Positions 1 to 11,100 are shown, counted from the stretch's first letter. The stretch is DNA of 30,069 bases from Actinomycetes bacterium (GCA_023450335.1 JAEXHA010000179.1:1-30069); one strand, 5' to 3'. Notes: a model not told the origin generated them from the sequence alone. Made by a program: numbers and translations.

Positions 1-524
1 GCCGGGGGCGCATACGCCGCGGGCGGCGGTGGGCCGCCGGCATCCATCGGCGGCGCGAGCGGAACCGCCGCCGGTGCCGGCGCGTGCGCGGGCGACGGGA
101 TCCCCCGCACATCGGTCATGACGGCACCGGAGACCTGATCGTGCCACCCACGGTGCCACGGCGTCTGGTCGAACAGCGGCGAGAACATGCCGACGATGAT
201 CGCCGAGCCACCGGCCCACACCAGGTTGCGGCCGAGGGCGCGGCCGAATCCGAGCGCGTCGCCGTCGACATGCGTGAGCTCGAGGCCGAGCAGGCGCATG
301 CCGATCGAGCCGGCGCCGCCCTGCATCCAGGTGTAGACGAAGAACCACGCGAAGACGGCCAGGTACGCGCCGCCGACGGCCAGCAGCGGCGAGAACTGGC
401 CGCCGGTGGCCAACGCCACGGCCATCAGCGCGCTGGCGACGATGCCGCCGACGATACCGGCGATGACGCCGTCGATGACGTACGCCATGATGCGGCGGCC
501 GAGTTCTGCCGGACGTCCGGTCAT
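1..524 (-). CDS. RDD family membrane protein (3' end cut by window edge)
   Basis: Reading down from an ATG at 524 the frame stays open to the left edge, giving about 174 residues of an incomplete protein. Near the N-terminus is RRIMAYVIDGVIAG, the Arg/Asp-bearing first helix typical of RDD proteins. It is followed by a second helix (about residues 47-67), GSIGMRLLGLEL, and GRALGRNLVWAGG leading into a third helix; PLFDQTPWHRGWHDQVSGAVM is the usual end of the RDD domain. After that the chain becomes Pro/Ala-rich (residues about 135-174), probably a cytoplasmic tail. The start overlaps the stop of the upstream transglutaminase-fold gene as ATGA, and GGAGGA lies six bases before the ATG, so it is the next gene of that operon. 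RDD proteins are small integral membrane proteins, mostly of unknown role. The true C-terminus is outside the window. Confidence 0.85.
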   Translation of the reverse strand, partial: MTGRPAELGRRIMAYVIDGVIAGIVGGIVASALMAVALATGGQFSPLLAVGGAYLAVFAWFFVYTWMQGGAGSIGMRLLGLELTHVDGDALGFGRALGRNLVWAGGSAIIVGMFSPLFDQTPWHRGWHDQVSGAVMTDVRGIPSPAHAPAPAAVPLAPPMDAGGPPPPAAYAPP

Positions 525-2818
525 GACGCTCCTCCGTTCGACCGGCGCAATGACCGCAGACTCAGCCGGGCGCGCAGGCGCTGCCACACCGAGGTGGATC
601 CCTTCATCTCACCGACGATATCGTCCACCTCGCGCCAGAACGCGGCCACATCGTCCGGGGTCGGGTCGCCCGGGCCGTAGACATCGGCATCCGCCCGTTG
701 AGCCAACTGCGCCACGCGCGGCTGCGTGAAGACGTCCCGCACGACCACCGCGCTCTCCGCGCGCGTCGCCCCGGCCACGACCGGCGCACGCAGATCGACC
801 GCCGAGTCGACCAGTTCGTCCCAGCCGCCCGAGATGCGGTCGGCGGTGCGATCGGCACGCAGCCGGCGCAGTCGCCGCGCGCCCTTGATGAGACCCATCA
901 CGATGAACGGCGCCAGCAGCACGATGATGATGCCCAGGCCCATCGCGCTGTACATGAGGATGGGTCCGAGCCAGTCCACGCCGGCCTCTTCTTCCTCTTC
1001 CTGCTCGCGGTCGTTCGCGATGGCCGGCGGCAGCTCGGCCGGCTCTTGAGCGGGCGGCGGCGGCTGCAGCACCTGCGGCTTGGGGTTGGCGTGCGGCTTG
1101 GTCGACTGCTCGTTGGGGACGTTGTCCTCGTCGGGCGTGGGGTCGAACGGGATCCAGCCGTACCCGTCGAAGGCGACTTCGACCCAGGCGTGCACATTGT
1201 CGCCGGTGGCGGTGAAGACGCTCTCGGCCGCCTCGTCGTCGTTCACATGCCATCCCATGACGACGCGCGCGGGCATGCCCAGCTGGTTCGCCATGAGGGA
1301 CATCGCGACGGCGTACTGCTCGTCGTCGCCGATCAGCTGGTCGGCGGCGAACATCGAGATGATGCGGCCCGCGCCGTGACCGGACGGCGACAGCACCTCA
1401 CCCTCGAGGCCATGACTGAAGAACCCGTCGGTGCTCAGCCAGTCCTCCAGCGCGCGTACGCGCTCGATCGGGGTCTCCGCGTCGACGGTCGCCTCGGAGG
1501 CGAGCTCGGCGAGGTTCTCGGGGATGCCGGTCTGGGCGGGCATCTTCAGCGGAGCGAAAGCGACATCGGCCAGGGCGGCGTCGCTCGGGTGCCGGGGCAT
1601 CACGGTCTCGACCGTGTACTGGTCGCCGGCTTCCAGGCCCACCGTCGTGACGGCGGTGCCGGTCGCGTCGTTGTAGTGCGCGGCGCGGCGCAGCTGCTCA
1701 CCCCGGTCACCGGTGAAGGTGAACTCGCGCACGGCGCCGGCGTCCGGCATCCACACCCCCGTCAGGGAGTCGATCGTGACCTGCAGGGTCGTCGTGGCGC
1801 CTTCGGCCTCGGGCGACATGTTCGAGCGGACCGGCGTGAACGAGCTGGACGAGCCGGCGCCGTCGTCCGACACGTTGTAGACGATGCCGTTGTAGGTGTC
1901 CATGGTCGCCAGGCGGATGCGCCCGTCTTCAGGGAGACCGGTCACGGTGAACAGGGTCTGGTCATCGAAGTCGCGGACGAGACCCCGGAACGACTGCAGC
2001 GGGCTCGGGTACTGCCGGATGTCGAACGGCGGCACGACGAAGTCGCGCAGCACATAGCGCGGCACGGGCGGGCTGGCCACGGCGGCGGTGGTCACACCCA
2101 CCCCGGCGGCCACCGCGAGCACGACGGCGCCGGTGACCACGCGGCGCGACCGGGAGTGGCGCACGGCCGACGCATCGGCGGTCCCCGAGGCTTCGACCCG
2201 CACGGCGGCGCGGTCGTTGTCCCACGCGTGACGCACCGACAGCCACAGCACCGCGACGAGGCCGAAGAGCACGCCCTGCACGATGGGGGCCGCCGGCTCG
2301 GCGACGCCCAGCAGGATCTGCGCAGCCAGCAGCAGCGCAGCAGGCAGCAGTGCCCAGGCCGCGGTGCGCACGCGCAGCGCGAGCGAGCCCGCGATGACCG
2401 CCGCCACCAGGGTGAGCAGGAACGGCACGATCAGGTGGCCGTCGGAGGCGGCGACCGGCGGCACGGTGGTCAGCAGCTGCTTCCACGAGGTGACCGAGCC
2501 GGCGCCGAGCTGCACCCAGGTGTCCAGCGTCGGGATGACGGCGAACAGGGCCGTGTGGGGCAGCGCGAACGCGCCGCCGAAGAGGAAGTACGCGGCGACG
2601 GTGAGTCCCGCCACCGGCAGAACGCCCCATCGCAGGTAGCCGCCGAGCCAGGCGATGCCCAGACCCAGGCCCAGCGCACCGAACCCCGCGACGAGATACT
2701 GCGGGCCGTCGAAGGTGGGGCCGAAGCCGATCACGGCGACCGACAGCAGCAGGGCGATGGCGATGAGGTCGAGGATGACGATGCGCAGCGGGCGCTGCGT
2801 GCCGGACGCGGCGTTCAC
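521..2818 (-). CDS. TgpA-like multi-pass membrane protein with transglutaminase fold, lacking the catalytic cysteine
   Basis: 765 residues, GTG start with GGAAGG seven bases upstream; the start overlaps the DUF58 stop as GTGA. About seven hydrophobic helices lie between residues 11 and 246 (11-33, 40-62, 64-86, 128-148, 152-192 as two, 226-246). An extracytoplasmic region (about 247-613) follows, then one more helix (about 614-640) and a 125-residue cytoplasmic tail. This matches the DUF3488/TgpA plus transglutaminase-core plan. The core keeps His543 (NVHAWVEV) and Asp559 (FDPTPDED). Where active members have the nucleophile (G-x-C-E-x-F/Y-A), this protein reads GDDEQYA (497-503). The whole 765-residue chain contains no Cys, so cysteine transglutaminase or protease chemistry seems impossible; a binding or scaffold role is inferred. 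It sits in a MoxR-DUF58 operon and probably works with the giant Ig/FN3 protein at the cell envelope. Confidence 0.9.
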   Translation of the reverse strand: MNAASGTQRPLRIVILDLIAIALLLSVAVIGFGPTFDGPQYLVAGFGALGLGLGIAWLGGYLRWGVLPVAGLTVAAYFLFGGAFALPHTALFAVIPTLDTWVQLGAGSVTSWKQLLTTVPPVAASDGHLIVPFLLTLVAAVIAGSLALRVRTAAWALLPAALLLAAQILLGVAEPAAPIVQGVLFGLVAVLWLSVRHAWDNDRAAVRVEASGTADASAVRHSRSRRVVTGAVVLAVAAGVGVTTAAVASPPVPRYVLRDFVVPPFDIRQYPSPLQSFRGLVRDFDDQTLFTVTGLPEDGRIRLATMDTYNGIVYNVSDDGAGSSSSFTPVRSNMSPEAEGATTTLQVTIDSLTGVWMPDAGAVREFTFTGDRGEQLRRAAHYNDATGTAVTTVGLEAGDQYTVETVMPRHPSDAALADVAFAPLKMPAQTGIPENLAELASEATVDAETPIERVRALEDWLSTDGFFSHGLEGEVLSPSGHGAGRIISMFAADQLIGDDEQYAVAMSLMANQLGMPARVVMGWHVNDDEAAESVFTATGDNVHAWVEVAFDGYGWIPFDPTPDEDNVPNEQSTKPHANPKPQVLQPPPPAQEPAELPPAIANDREQEEEEEAGVDWLGPILMYSAMGLGIIIVLLAPFIVMGLIKGARRLRRLRADRTADRISGGWDELVDSAVDLRAPVVAGATRAESAVVVRDVFTQPRVAQLAQRADADVYGPGDPTPDDVAAFWREVDDIVGEMKGSTSVWQRLRARLSLRSLRRSNGGAS

Positions 2819-4185
2819 GACAGGACCTTCCGGACGGCGGCGGGAAGCTGGTCGAGGCCGCCGAGGGTGATCACGTCGGCCTCGCCGATGCGACGCAGCG
2901 CCGGAGAGGTGACGCGGGTGTCGGCGACGACGGCGAGCACACGCACGCCGTACGGGAGGCGCGAGCAGGCCAGTCGCAGGTCTGCGGCGTCCGTCTTCGC
3001 ACCGGTGACCAGCACCACGACGGCCGCCTGCGGCGCATGCACGGAGACGGCACCGGACAGCGAGACGATGCCGCCCTCGCGCGGCCGGGAGTGCTCCAGG
3101 GCGGACAGCTCATCGAGGAAGCGTCGGCCCGACTGGGCACGCAGGGCACCTTTCTGCACCCGGGCATCGAGCGTGCGGGAGTCGCGGATCGCGCGCAGGC
3201 CGATGGACCCGGCCACCGAGATGGCCAGTTCGAACTCGTCGTCGGCGCGGTACTCGTCCGGGTGCGTGGACAGGCCGACCACGAAATGCGAGCGCCGCGT
3301 CTCCTCGTACTGGCGCACCATGACGTCGCCCACGCGGGCGGTGGATTTCCAGTGCACGTGACGGAGGTCGTCGCCGGGCTGATACTCGCGCAGCGCATGG
3401 AACGAGACGTCGTCGCGGGCGAGGTGCTGGGCGGGCAGACCCTCGAGGTCGCGCAGGTGACCGAGCGAGAGACCCTCGAGGTTGGTGGTGCGCGGGTGCA
3501 CGTACAGGTCGACGGCCTGGCGGCGGTCGTGCGTGCGCTCGAACAGGCCGAGGGGGTCGCCGCGCAGCACGCTGACGGGGCCGACTTCGAGGACGCCGCG
3601 CTTGCTGGTCGGGATCGCGAACAGCTCTTCGTGGGTTGCACCGGGCGCCAGGCGCGGCACCTGGAACAGCCCCCGTCCCGCGCCGACGGGCAGCACGACC
3701 TGCGCGGGAAGGATCGCCCGGGACGAGCCGTTGGTCAATGTCAGCGCACCGACCGCACGCTCACCAACGACCACGTGCGAACGGGTGAGGTCGAGTTCGA
3801 CGTCATAGGTGGTGCGACCGAACAGGAACGGCACGCTCAGCGCCACCACGGCGGTGACGACCGCCGCCGCGATCATGGCCTCCTCCCACCCGAGAGCGCC
3901 GGCGACCACCCAGAGGACGATCGATGAGGCGATCACGATCCACCCGAGCGGCCGGATGACGGCGGCGACATCGCGGACCACGCGCCAGACTGCGCGTGCG
4001 ATCTCTCCGGCATCCTCACGCAGCTTTTCGACGCGCGAGAGTTCGGCGGGTCGCAGCAGCGGCGCGGCCTCGGGTTCGGGGGTGACGCTCACGGCCTCGA
4101 AGGCCGGCGCGTCGGAGACCGGAGGCGCGTCGGCATCCCGACGCGACCTGCGCGTCGGTACCTGCGTCTCCGGGGCCGTGGTCAT
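2815..4185 (-). CDS. DUF58 domain-containing protein
   Basis: 456 residues from an ATG at 4185, chosen because it overlaps the MoxR stop by one base (TGATG), the arrangement expected for termination-reinitiation; no Shine-Dalgarno is visible. An open frame extends further upstream to 4302 but would run deep into moxR. The N-terminal ~70 residues are polar and Pro/Glu-rich. Two hydrophobic helices follow (roughly residues 80-135, including WIVIASSIVLWVVAGALGW). A beta-rich region then leads to the DUF58 signature FHALREYQPGDDLRHVHWKS (about residues 262-282) and a von Willebrand A-like C-terminal part. DUF58 proteins are regularly encoded next to MoxR ATPases and are thought to be their membrane partners in assembling or activating other proteins. 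No enzymatic activity is implied. Confidence 0.9.
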   Translation of the reverse strand: MTTAPETQVPTRRSRRDADAPPVSDAPAFEAVSVTPEPEAAPLLRPAELSRVEKLREDAGEIARAVWRVVRDVAAVIRPLGWIVIASSIVLWVVAGALGWEEAMIAAAVVTAVVALSVPFLFGRTTYDVELDLTRSHVVVGERAVGALTLTNGSSRAILPAQVVLPVGAGRGLFQVPRLAPGATHEELFAIPTSKRGVLEVGPVSVLRGDPLGLFERTHDRRQAVDLYVHPRTTNLEGLSLGHLRDLEGLPAQHLARDDVSFHALREYQPGDDLRHVHWKSTARVGDVMVRQYEETRRSHFVVGLSTHPDEYRADDEFELAISVAGSIGLRAIRDSRTLDARVQKGALRAQSGRRFLDELSALEHSRPREGGIVSLSGAVSVHAPQAAVVVLVTGAKTDAADLRLACSRLPYGVRVLAVVADTRVTSPALRRIGEADVITLGGLDQLPAAVRKVLS

Positions 4186-5156
4186 CAGGCGGTGGCCCGT
4201 GCCAGCGGGGCTTCGACGTCGGCGAGCGCGCGCTGAATGACGGTCTCGCCGGTGATGCCCGAGAACTCTGCCTCGGGATCGAGCACGAGACGGTGCGTCC
4301 ACACCGGCGCGGCGAGGCTCTTCACGTCGTCGGGGATCACATAGTGACGGCCCTGGGCCGCGGCGAACACGCGCGCCATGCGCATCATCGAGATCGCACC
4401 GCGCACCGACACTCCCAGCCGGGTCGCGTCAGCGGCGCGGGTGGCTTCGACGAGCTGACCGGCGTATCGGGCCACGGCCGGGTCGACGTGCACGGTCGCG
4501 GCGAGATCGGCCATGTCGGCCACCGCGCCGGTGGTGATGACCGGCTTCAGCTGCGACGAGGGGTTGCGATCGACCGTGCCGGCGAGGATGCGCTCGGCGA
4601 CGGCAAGCGACGGGTAGCCGATCGAGGTCTTGATCATGAAGCGGTCGAGCTGCGCTTCGGGCAGCTTGTAGGTGCCGGCCTGCTCGATCGGGTTCTGCGT
4701 CGCGATCACCAGGAACGGCCGGCCCACCTCGTGCGCCACGCCGTCGACGGTCACGCGTGACTCCTCCATGACCTCCAGCAGCGCCGACTGCGTCTTGGGC
4801 GAGGCACGGTTGATCTCGTCGGCGAGCACGATCGAGGCGAACACGGGCCCGCGGTGGAACTCGAACTTGTGGTTCGCCTGGTCGTAGATGGTCACACCGG
4901 TCACGTCGGACGGCAGCAGGTCAGGCGTGAATTGGATGCGGCTCGAGGTGCCCTGCACGCTGGCGGCGAGGGCCTTCGCGAGGCTCGTCTTGCCGGTGCC
5001 GGGGGCGTCTTCGAGTAGCACGTGACCTTCGGCCAGCATCGCCGACAGCACCAGGCCCACGACCTCACGCTTGCCCATGAGGGCGATGTCGACGTTGTCG
5101 ACCAGGCGCGTGAAGGTGTCGCGGAACCAGGCCGCCTGTTCCGGAGTCATGCTCAT
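4185..5156 (-). CDS. MoxR family AAA+ ATPase
   Basis: 323 residues, ATG at 5156 with AAGGAAA about seven to thirteen bases upstream; a second ATG two codons later is possible. Walker A is EDAPGTGKTS (about 49-58), Walker B is IVLADEIN (about 112-119), and sensor 1 falls in VIATQNPIEQAGTYKLPEAQLDRF. The C-terminal lid carries SVRGAISMMRMARVFAAAQGR. Length and motifs are canonical for MoxR, a cytoplasmic ATPase that acts as a chaperone-like activator for proteins with metal-ion-dependent adhesion-like folds. It lies 40 bases after the giant Ig/FN3 gene and overlaps the DUF58 gene by one base, so the three are almost certainly co-transcribed. The substrate is unknown; the neighbouring surface protein or the transglutaminase-fold protein are the obvious candidates. 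Confidence 0.95.
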   Translation of the reverse strand: MSMTPEQAAWFRDTFTRLVDNVDIALMGKREVVGLVLSAMLAEGHVLLEDAPGTGKTSLAKALAASVQGTSSRIQFTPDLLPSDVTGVTIYDQANHKFEFHRGPVFASIVLADEINRASPKTQSALLEVMEESRVTVDGVAHEVGRPFLVIATQNPIEQAGTYKLPEAQLDRFMIKTSIGYPSLAVAERILAGTVDRNPSSQLKPVITTGAVADMADLAATVHVDPAVARYAGQLVEATRAADATRLGVSVRGAISMMRMARVFAAAQGRHYVIPDDVKSLAAPVWTHRLVLDPEAEFSGITGETVIQRALADVEAPLARATA

Positions 5157-5196
5157 GTGTCGTTTCCTTGCTGTCGTCGGTGCGGTGGACCGTGCG

Positions 5197-8100
5197 TCAC
5201 CACGTGGTTTTCTCGTAGGCCTTGCCGTTCAGCACGACCCAGACCTGGGCTCCGGTGTGCCCGAAGAAGCACTGCAATTGCGTCCCGCGGCCCGAGGCGA
5301 TGTGAACCGGACCCTCCCAGTTGTTGAACTGGCCACCCACGGAGGACATGCACTTGTAGGAGTAACTGCCGGCGGAGAAGGCGTCGTTCGTGTTGACGAC
5401 GAAGTAGTAGCAGCCTCCGCTGTTGCAGCCATCGACCTTTCCTGTGCCCTGACCACGCGACACCCATGCGCGCGGCTGCGGGGGCGGCGGCTTGGCCTGC
5501 GTGGTGGCCGATGCGGAGTCGGTCGTGGTGGTGCTGCCGGCCGCGCTCGTGCGCACCCTGACGGTGAGCGTCGTGCTGTAGCCGACGTTCCGCGAGCCGC
5601 TGCCCGAAGCCGCGACCTTCTTCCAGGCATCGCCGCCGATCTTGATCTCGGTGGTCACCGCGCGTCCGTTCTTCGCCGGCGACGACCACGACCACGACAC
5701 GGTCGTGCCGCTGGCCGACGCCGAGATCTTCGGGTTGCCGATCTGGCCATAGGGCCTGACCTCGTTGGAGGGCGCCGAAGCCGGGCTGGTGTAGGTCGCG
5801 CCGTCGACGGTCGCGACCGCCCGGATGCGGATCGTGTAGGCGCCGTTGTTGTTGACCTGGCCGTTGCCGATCGTGGCGCTGCCGTTGCCTCCCGAGACCC
5901 AGTCGGTGCGCCAGCCGCCGTTGTTGACGGAGTACTGGTACGAGACCTCACTCGCACTGGCGCCGCCGCGGTCGCCCGCGGTCCACGACACCGACACCCG
6001 GTTATCGCCTTCGGTGGCGCTGACCGACGTGGGTGCGGCGAGCTGCGTGAACCCGCGCCGCGGGGCCGAGGTCGGGCTCCATTCACCCCAGCCGGCCTTG
6101 TTCTGGGCGCGGACGCTGAAGGTGTAGTCCGTCTCGGATGCCGGGACGACCACAGCCTGGGTGGTCTGGCCGGCCGGCACGGTCACCGTGTTGACGACCG
6201 TGGACCCCTGCATGACCCGCAGCTGGTAGCCCGAGATCGCATCGCCGTTGGCCGCGGGCGCGTTCCAGGCGGCCTGGAGCTGGGCCTGGCTGCCCACCGG
6301 CTCCAGACGCGAGGTGGTCGGCGCGCCCGGAGCCGCCGGCGGTGCAGCAGGAATCTCGGCCGCCGACCAGGCGCTCCAGCCCGAAGGCTCAGGTGCCCGG
6401 TTGTGGGCGCGCACGCGTACCTTGTACGCGGCGCCGTTCTCGAGACCTTCCCACACGACGCTGTTGCCGGTCAGTCCGGTCTTCTGCACGACGCCCGACG
6501 GGGGTGCCGGCGAAATCTCGAGCGTGAAGCTCTCGACCGGGGAGCCCTCGGTCGCCGGGGTCGTCCAATTCACCGTGAGGCTGCGGTCGCCGAAGCTCAG
6601 CGTCGGCGGCACCGGCGTCTCAGGCCGCACGTCCGGACGCGCGGTCTCCGACGGCACCGACGGATCGGAGGTGCCGACCCGGTTGGTCGCGGTCACCACG
6701 AAGTTGTACTCGACGTTGTTGGTCAGCCCGTCGAGCGTGCACGTCGTCGACTCGCATTGCTTCGTATAGGTGCCGGCGGTCGAGGTGACCGTGTAGCCGG
6801 TGATCGGGGTGCCGTTGTCGATCGGCGGCGTCCACGAGAGCACCACCTGGCGGCTCTGCACGCTCGAGACCGTCGGCTTGCCCGGGGCGTCCGGGCGGCC
6901 CTGCACCGTGATGCGCACGCGGCCCTCGACCGCGCGGTCCGCGTCCTCGGTGGCGTCGAGCACGCGGTAGCGCACGACGACGGTGCCCACGAAGGTGGAT
7001 GCGCTCGTCACCTCGACGTTGTCACCGCTGATCCGCGCGTCGGCGTCGCCGGTCTCGACGATCGCGTTGACGACCTGCAGCGGCGTGTCGGGGAACGGGT
7101 TCACGTCGTTCTCGAGCACCGGGACGCTGATGGTGGCGCCCTGGTCGGCCTCTTCGATCACGTCGTCGTTGGCACTGGCGAGCTCGCGAGTGGATGCCGT
7201 GACGGTCACGTCGATGTCGGCGAAGGCGGGCTCGGCCTCACCGTCGCTGACAGTCACGCGGAGCGCGACACGCGTGCCCTTGGGGGTGTTGGTCGCTGCG
7301 GAGACGCTCAGTACGGTGCCGTCCACTCCGGCCGTCAGGCCGTCAGGCACCTCGCCGGCCAGGTCGAACGTGAGGGTGTCGTCCGGGTCGGGGTCGGTGG
7401 CCAGCGCCGCCAGGTCGAGCGTGGACGCGTCCTCGCCCGGCGCGACGTTCAGCTGTGCACCCAGGATCGTCGGAGGCACGTTGTCGGGCGGCGTGACGGT
7501 GATCGGGATCGTCAGAGTCGCCTTGCGCCCCTTGGGGTCGTCGGGTCCGGTGCCGTCGGTCACCTCGAAGGTGATCGCATCCTGACCGTGGTATCGGTCG
7601 GCGGATGTGTAGACGAGGGTGTGCTGATCCTGCACGAGACTGGCGCCGTTGGCGTGGGATGCCGAGACTTTGGCCGCCTCGGTGATCACGACATCGCGGC
7701 CGCCCGCCGCCTGCACGTACTCCGAGAGGGGCAGTTCGATCGTCTCACCGCTCTTGACCTCGACCGCGGCGCCGGCGATCAGGCTCGGCGGCAGCGATGC
7801 CAGGGAAGGCACGTGGATGAATGCGGTCGCGTTCTGCCCGTCGACGTCCGTGACGGTGTAGCTGATGAGCTGACGCTCGTCGGTCAGCGTCACCCGCACG
7901 ACGCCGTCCCGTCGCGTCGACGCGTTCTCACCGCCGGTGCCCAATGCCACGTCCAAAGCACTCTTCGTGCCGTCGGGGTCGTCGTCGTTGTCGAGCACGT
8001 TGATGTCGGCCGTGCCCTCCTCGGTGACGTCCTCCGCGCGCACGCGGTCATCGCGGGCGATCGGACGCAGCAGCGGCACGTCCTCGTCGACGGTGATCTG

Positions 8101-11100
8101 CACGGACGTCGTGGCGCCCAGGCCCCGCTCGTCCTCGATCGTGTACTGCACGCTCGTGTTCATCTCGGTCTCGGGCGAGGTGATCACGAGATACTCGCCC
8201 GAGACCGTGGCATCCAGCCCTTCGACGTCGGGCACGCTGACGGCGTTCGCCGCGAACCCGAACAGGTCGCCGTCGGGGTCGGAGTCGTTGACCAGCACCG
8301 GCAGCGCGACCTCGCGGCCCGGGCGCATGACCACCGAGTCGCGCACCGCATACGGCGCCTGGTTGGCGGTCGCGGCGGGGGCGATGCCCACCTGGATTCG
8401 CGCGGTGCCTTCCTTGCCGAGGCGATCGCGGACGCGATAGGTGAAGGTATCGACCCCGACCGATTCGCCGAAGGCTTCGTAGGTGAAGCTCGCGGCACCG
8501 GTCTCGGTGATGCGACCCTTCGCGGGTGCCGATGCGATGCCGATCAGCTCGACCGAGTCGCCGTCCTCGTCGATGCCGTTGAGCTCGATGGGCACCGTGA
8601 CCTTCGAGCCGGCGAGCGTGCGGGCGGTCACATCGCGCGGCCGCGGCGCGGCGTTGGCCTCGTCGTTGCGCGGCAGCACCTGGACCGTCACGTAGCCGGC
8701 GTCGCGCTGCCCCGTCGAGTCTTCGACTTCGTAGGTGGCGTAAACGGTGCCGGGCTCATCGCTCGCGCGGAAGCGGAGCGTGTTCTCGGAGACGAGCATC
8801 TCGCCGTCTTCGTCGTCGATGAGCGGTGGGACGAGATCGGGAGCGACGGTGATGGTATCGCCATTGGGGTGGTAGTCGTTGTCGAGCACCGGGATGGTGA
8901 CCACGTCGCCCACGCGTACGACGGCTTCGTCGTCGTTGGCGACCGGGGGGCGCAGGCGGTCGGGCGCGGCGACGGGGATGACGATGATCTCTCCCCGCGC
9001 CTCTTCGACACCGTTGGAGATGGTGTACGTGACCCGGATCTGCTGTGACAGGGTGCCTTGGTCGCTGATGCGCACGGTCTCGTGACCCAGGACCGCGGCG
9101 GCCACGCCGCTGCCGTCCTCGACCGTGACGGACTGCACGACCAACAGGCCGCCCGACGGATCAGTGTCGTTGGACAGGACGTTGACGAGCACCTCGTCAC
9201 CGGCCGGCAGCAGGGCGACGTCGCGCACGGCGATCGGCGGCAGGTCGCTCTCGCCCTCGGGCAGAACGTCGACGCGGACCAGACCGGGCACCGAGTTGGC
9301 GCCGGCCGAGACCAGATACTGCGCGTAGTAGGTGCCCACGACGTCCGAGGTGAACGTGAAAGTGCCGTCAGAGAAGTCGGGGGTGATTCGCGCGCCCTCG
9401 ACCTCGTCGACGCGAGTGAGCCGCAGCTGCTCGCGGCCCGAACTGGTGTCGTTCGTCAGCGGCGACACGGTCGCCGTCTGGCCCACACGGGTGACGACGT
9501 GATCCGAGTTGGTGATCGGGACCGTGCTGCCCAGGGGACGGATGTCGTACCGCGCGATCCCCGCGCCTTCGTCTGTCCCGTCGGACACCACGATCGGCAC
9601 GTCCTTGCGGCCCTGCATCCCGCCGATCGCGCGGTAGGTGATCTGTCCGTCCGAGGTGAAGTCGGCCTCGTCGCCGCCGTCGGGGACGACGGATTGCAAG
9701 AAGATGTCGTCGCCGTCCGGGTCGATCCAGTCGGGCAGCACGTTGTACGACGCGGTGCCGCCGGTCTCGACGGTGATGGGTGTGCGGCGCTGCTGCACCG
9801 GTGCCGAGTTCGTCTCCCACCCATGCACGGTGACGGTCACGCGGGCCGTGGCCTCACCGCCACGCCCGTCCTCGACGGTGTAGGTGAACGAGGTGCTGCC
9901 GGTGTCGTCCTCGGCCACGGCGATCTGCAGCGCCGCGCCGTTGTGGATCGGCTGAACCGTGCCGAAGCTGGGATCGGTCTTGACAGTGGCAACGAGCACG
10001 TCGCCGTCGGCATCCGTGTCGTTGGCGAGGATCGGCAGCACGGTGGTGCGGCCCGGACGCACGCCGAACCGGTCGTCTTCCGCGAGGGGCGGAGTGTTCC
10101 GCTCGGTCCGCTCCGGAAGAGTCGTCTGCACCGTTTCCTCGGTGGTCTCCTCCTCCTCGTCGCCCTCGCCCTCCGGCGGCGTGAGGTCAAGCCAGTTGTC
10201 CACCCGCTGCATGCTGTCACTGGCCATCCATGCCGCGCCGCCGATGACGTCATTGAGCACGACCACGTCACGGTTGACCCGGAACTGCAGCACACTGGTG
10301 GGCTCAACGCCCTCCACCGCCTGCACCACATCCGACGCCGCACCCGGACAATCACGCACGAACTGGGCCGAACCTGACCACGCACCATACGCGCAACCGG
10401 CCACGAACACCGGCTGCGCGGGGGTGCCCTCCCCCTCGACGGGCACGCTGGCGACCTCGCCGTCACCGGTCACGCGCACCAGCGCCTCAGGCGTGCTCAA
10501 CGTCACCGCATCAGCTGCGGCAGAGGGCTCCTGCAACACCGCACCCGACGGCACCTCGACCCGCGAACCATCACTGCCCTGCATCAGGTTCGACTCCGCA
10601 TCGAGCACGTACGCGGTTGCGCCCACTGCCGTGATGGTCACCTCGTCACCCTTGGCGAGACCGTCCAGCTCGTGTTCGGCCTGCTGCTGGATCGTGTCAT
10701 CGTCGGCTCGCCCGTAGGTGAACAATGCGCCCTGCTCGGGCGAGACGGCATAGACGGCCCCATCGTTGCCGACCGTGGCCTGAGCCCCGGCCCCCAGCTC
10801 GCCGATCGGCTCGACGACCTCGGGCGAGAAGGACCCCATCGACGAGAAGGGGACCGCCCACAGCAGGCCGGAGCCGTCGACGATCGCGACGTTTCCGCCG
10901 CCCATCGCCACCTGCGCTCCCGGCGGCAGGTCGGCGCTGTCGGCGAGAATCACCCGGGCCGGGTCGACGGAGGTGGCCGATGAGTCCTGCTCGTCGACGA
11001 CGAGGACCTGCGACCCGTCCTGGAGGATGTCGTACGCTCCGGACGTCGCGCGCAGTCCCCCATCAAGGACCTGCGACTGATGGTTGAGGTGACCCACCAG

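Noticed and set aside
698..3361. 887-codon plus-strand frame opposite the TgpA-fold and DUF58 genes
   Set aside because: Arg/His/Gln-rich composition, no recognisable motif, fully overlapped by two well-supported coupled genes.
5071..9048. 1325-codon open frame on the plus strand, antisense to the giant surface protein gene
   Set aside because: Its translation is dominated by Arg, His, Val, Gly and Asp with no domain or membrane features. Long antisense frames are expected opposite GC-rich genes with strong third-position GC, and the minus-strand gene has clear repeat motifs.
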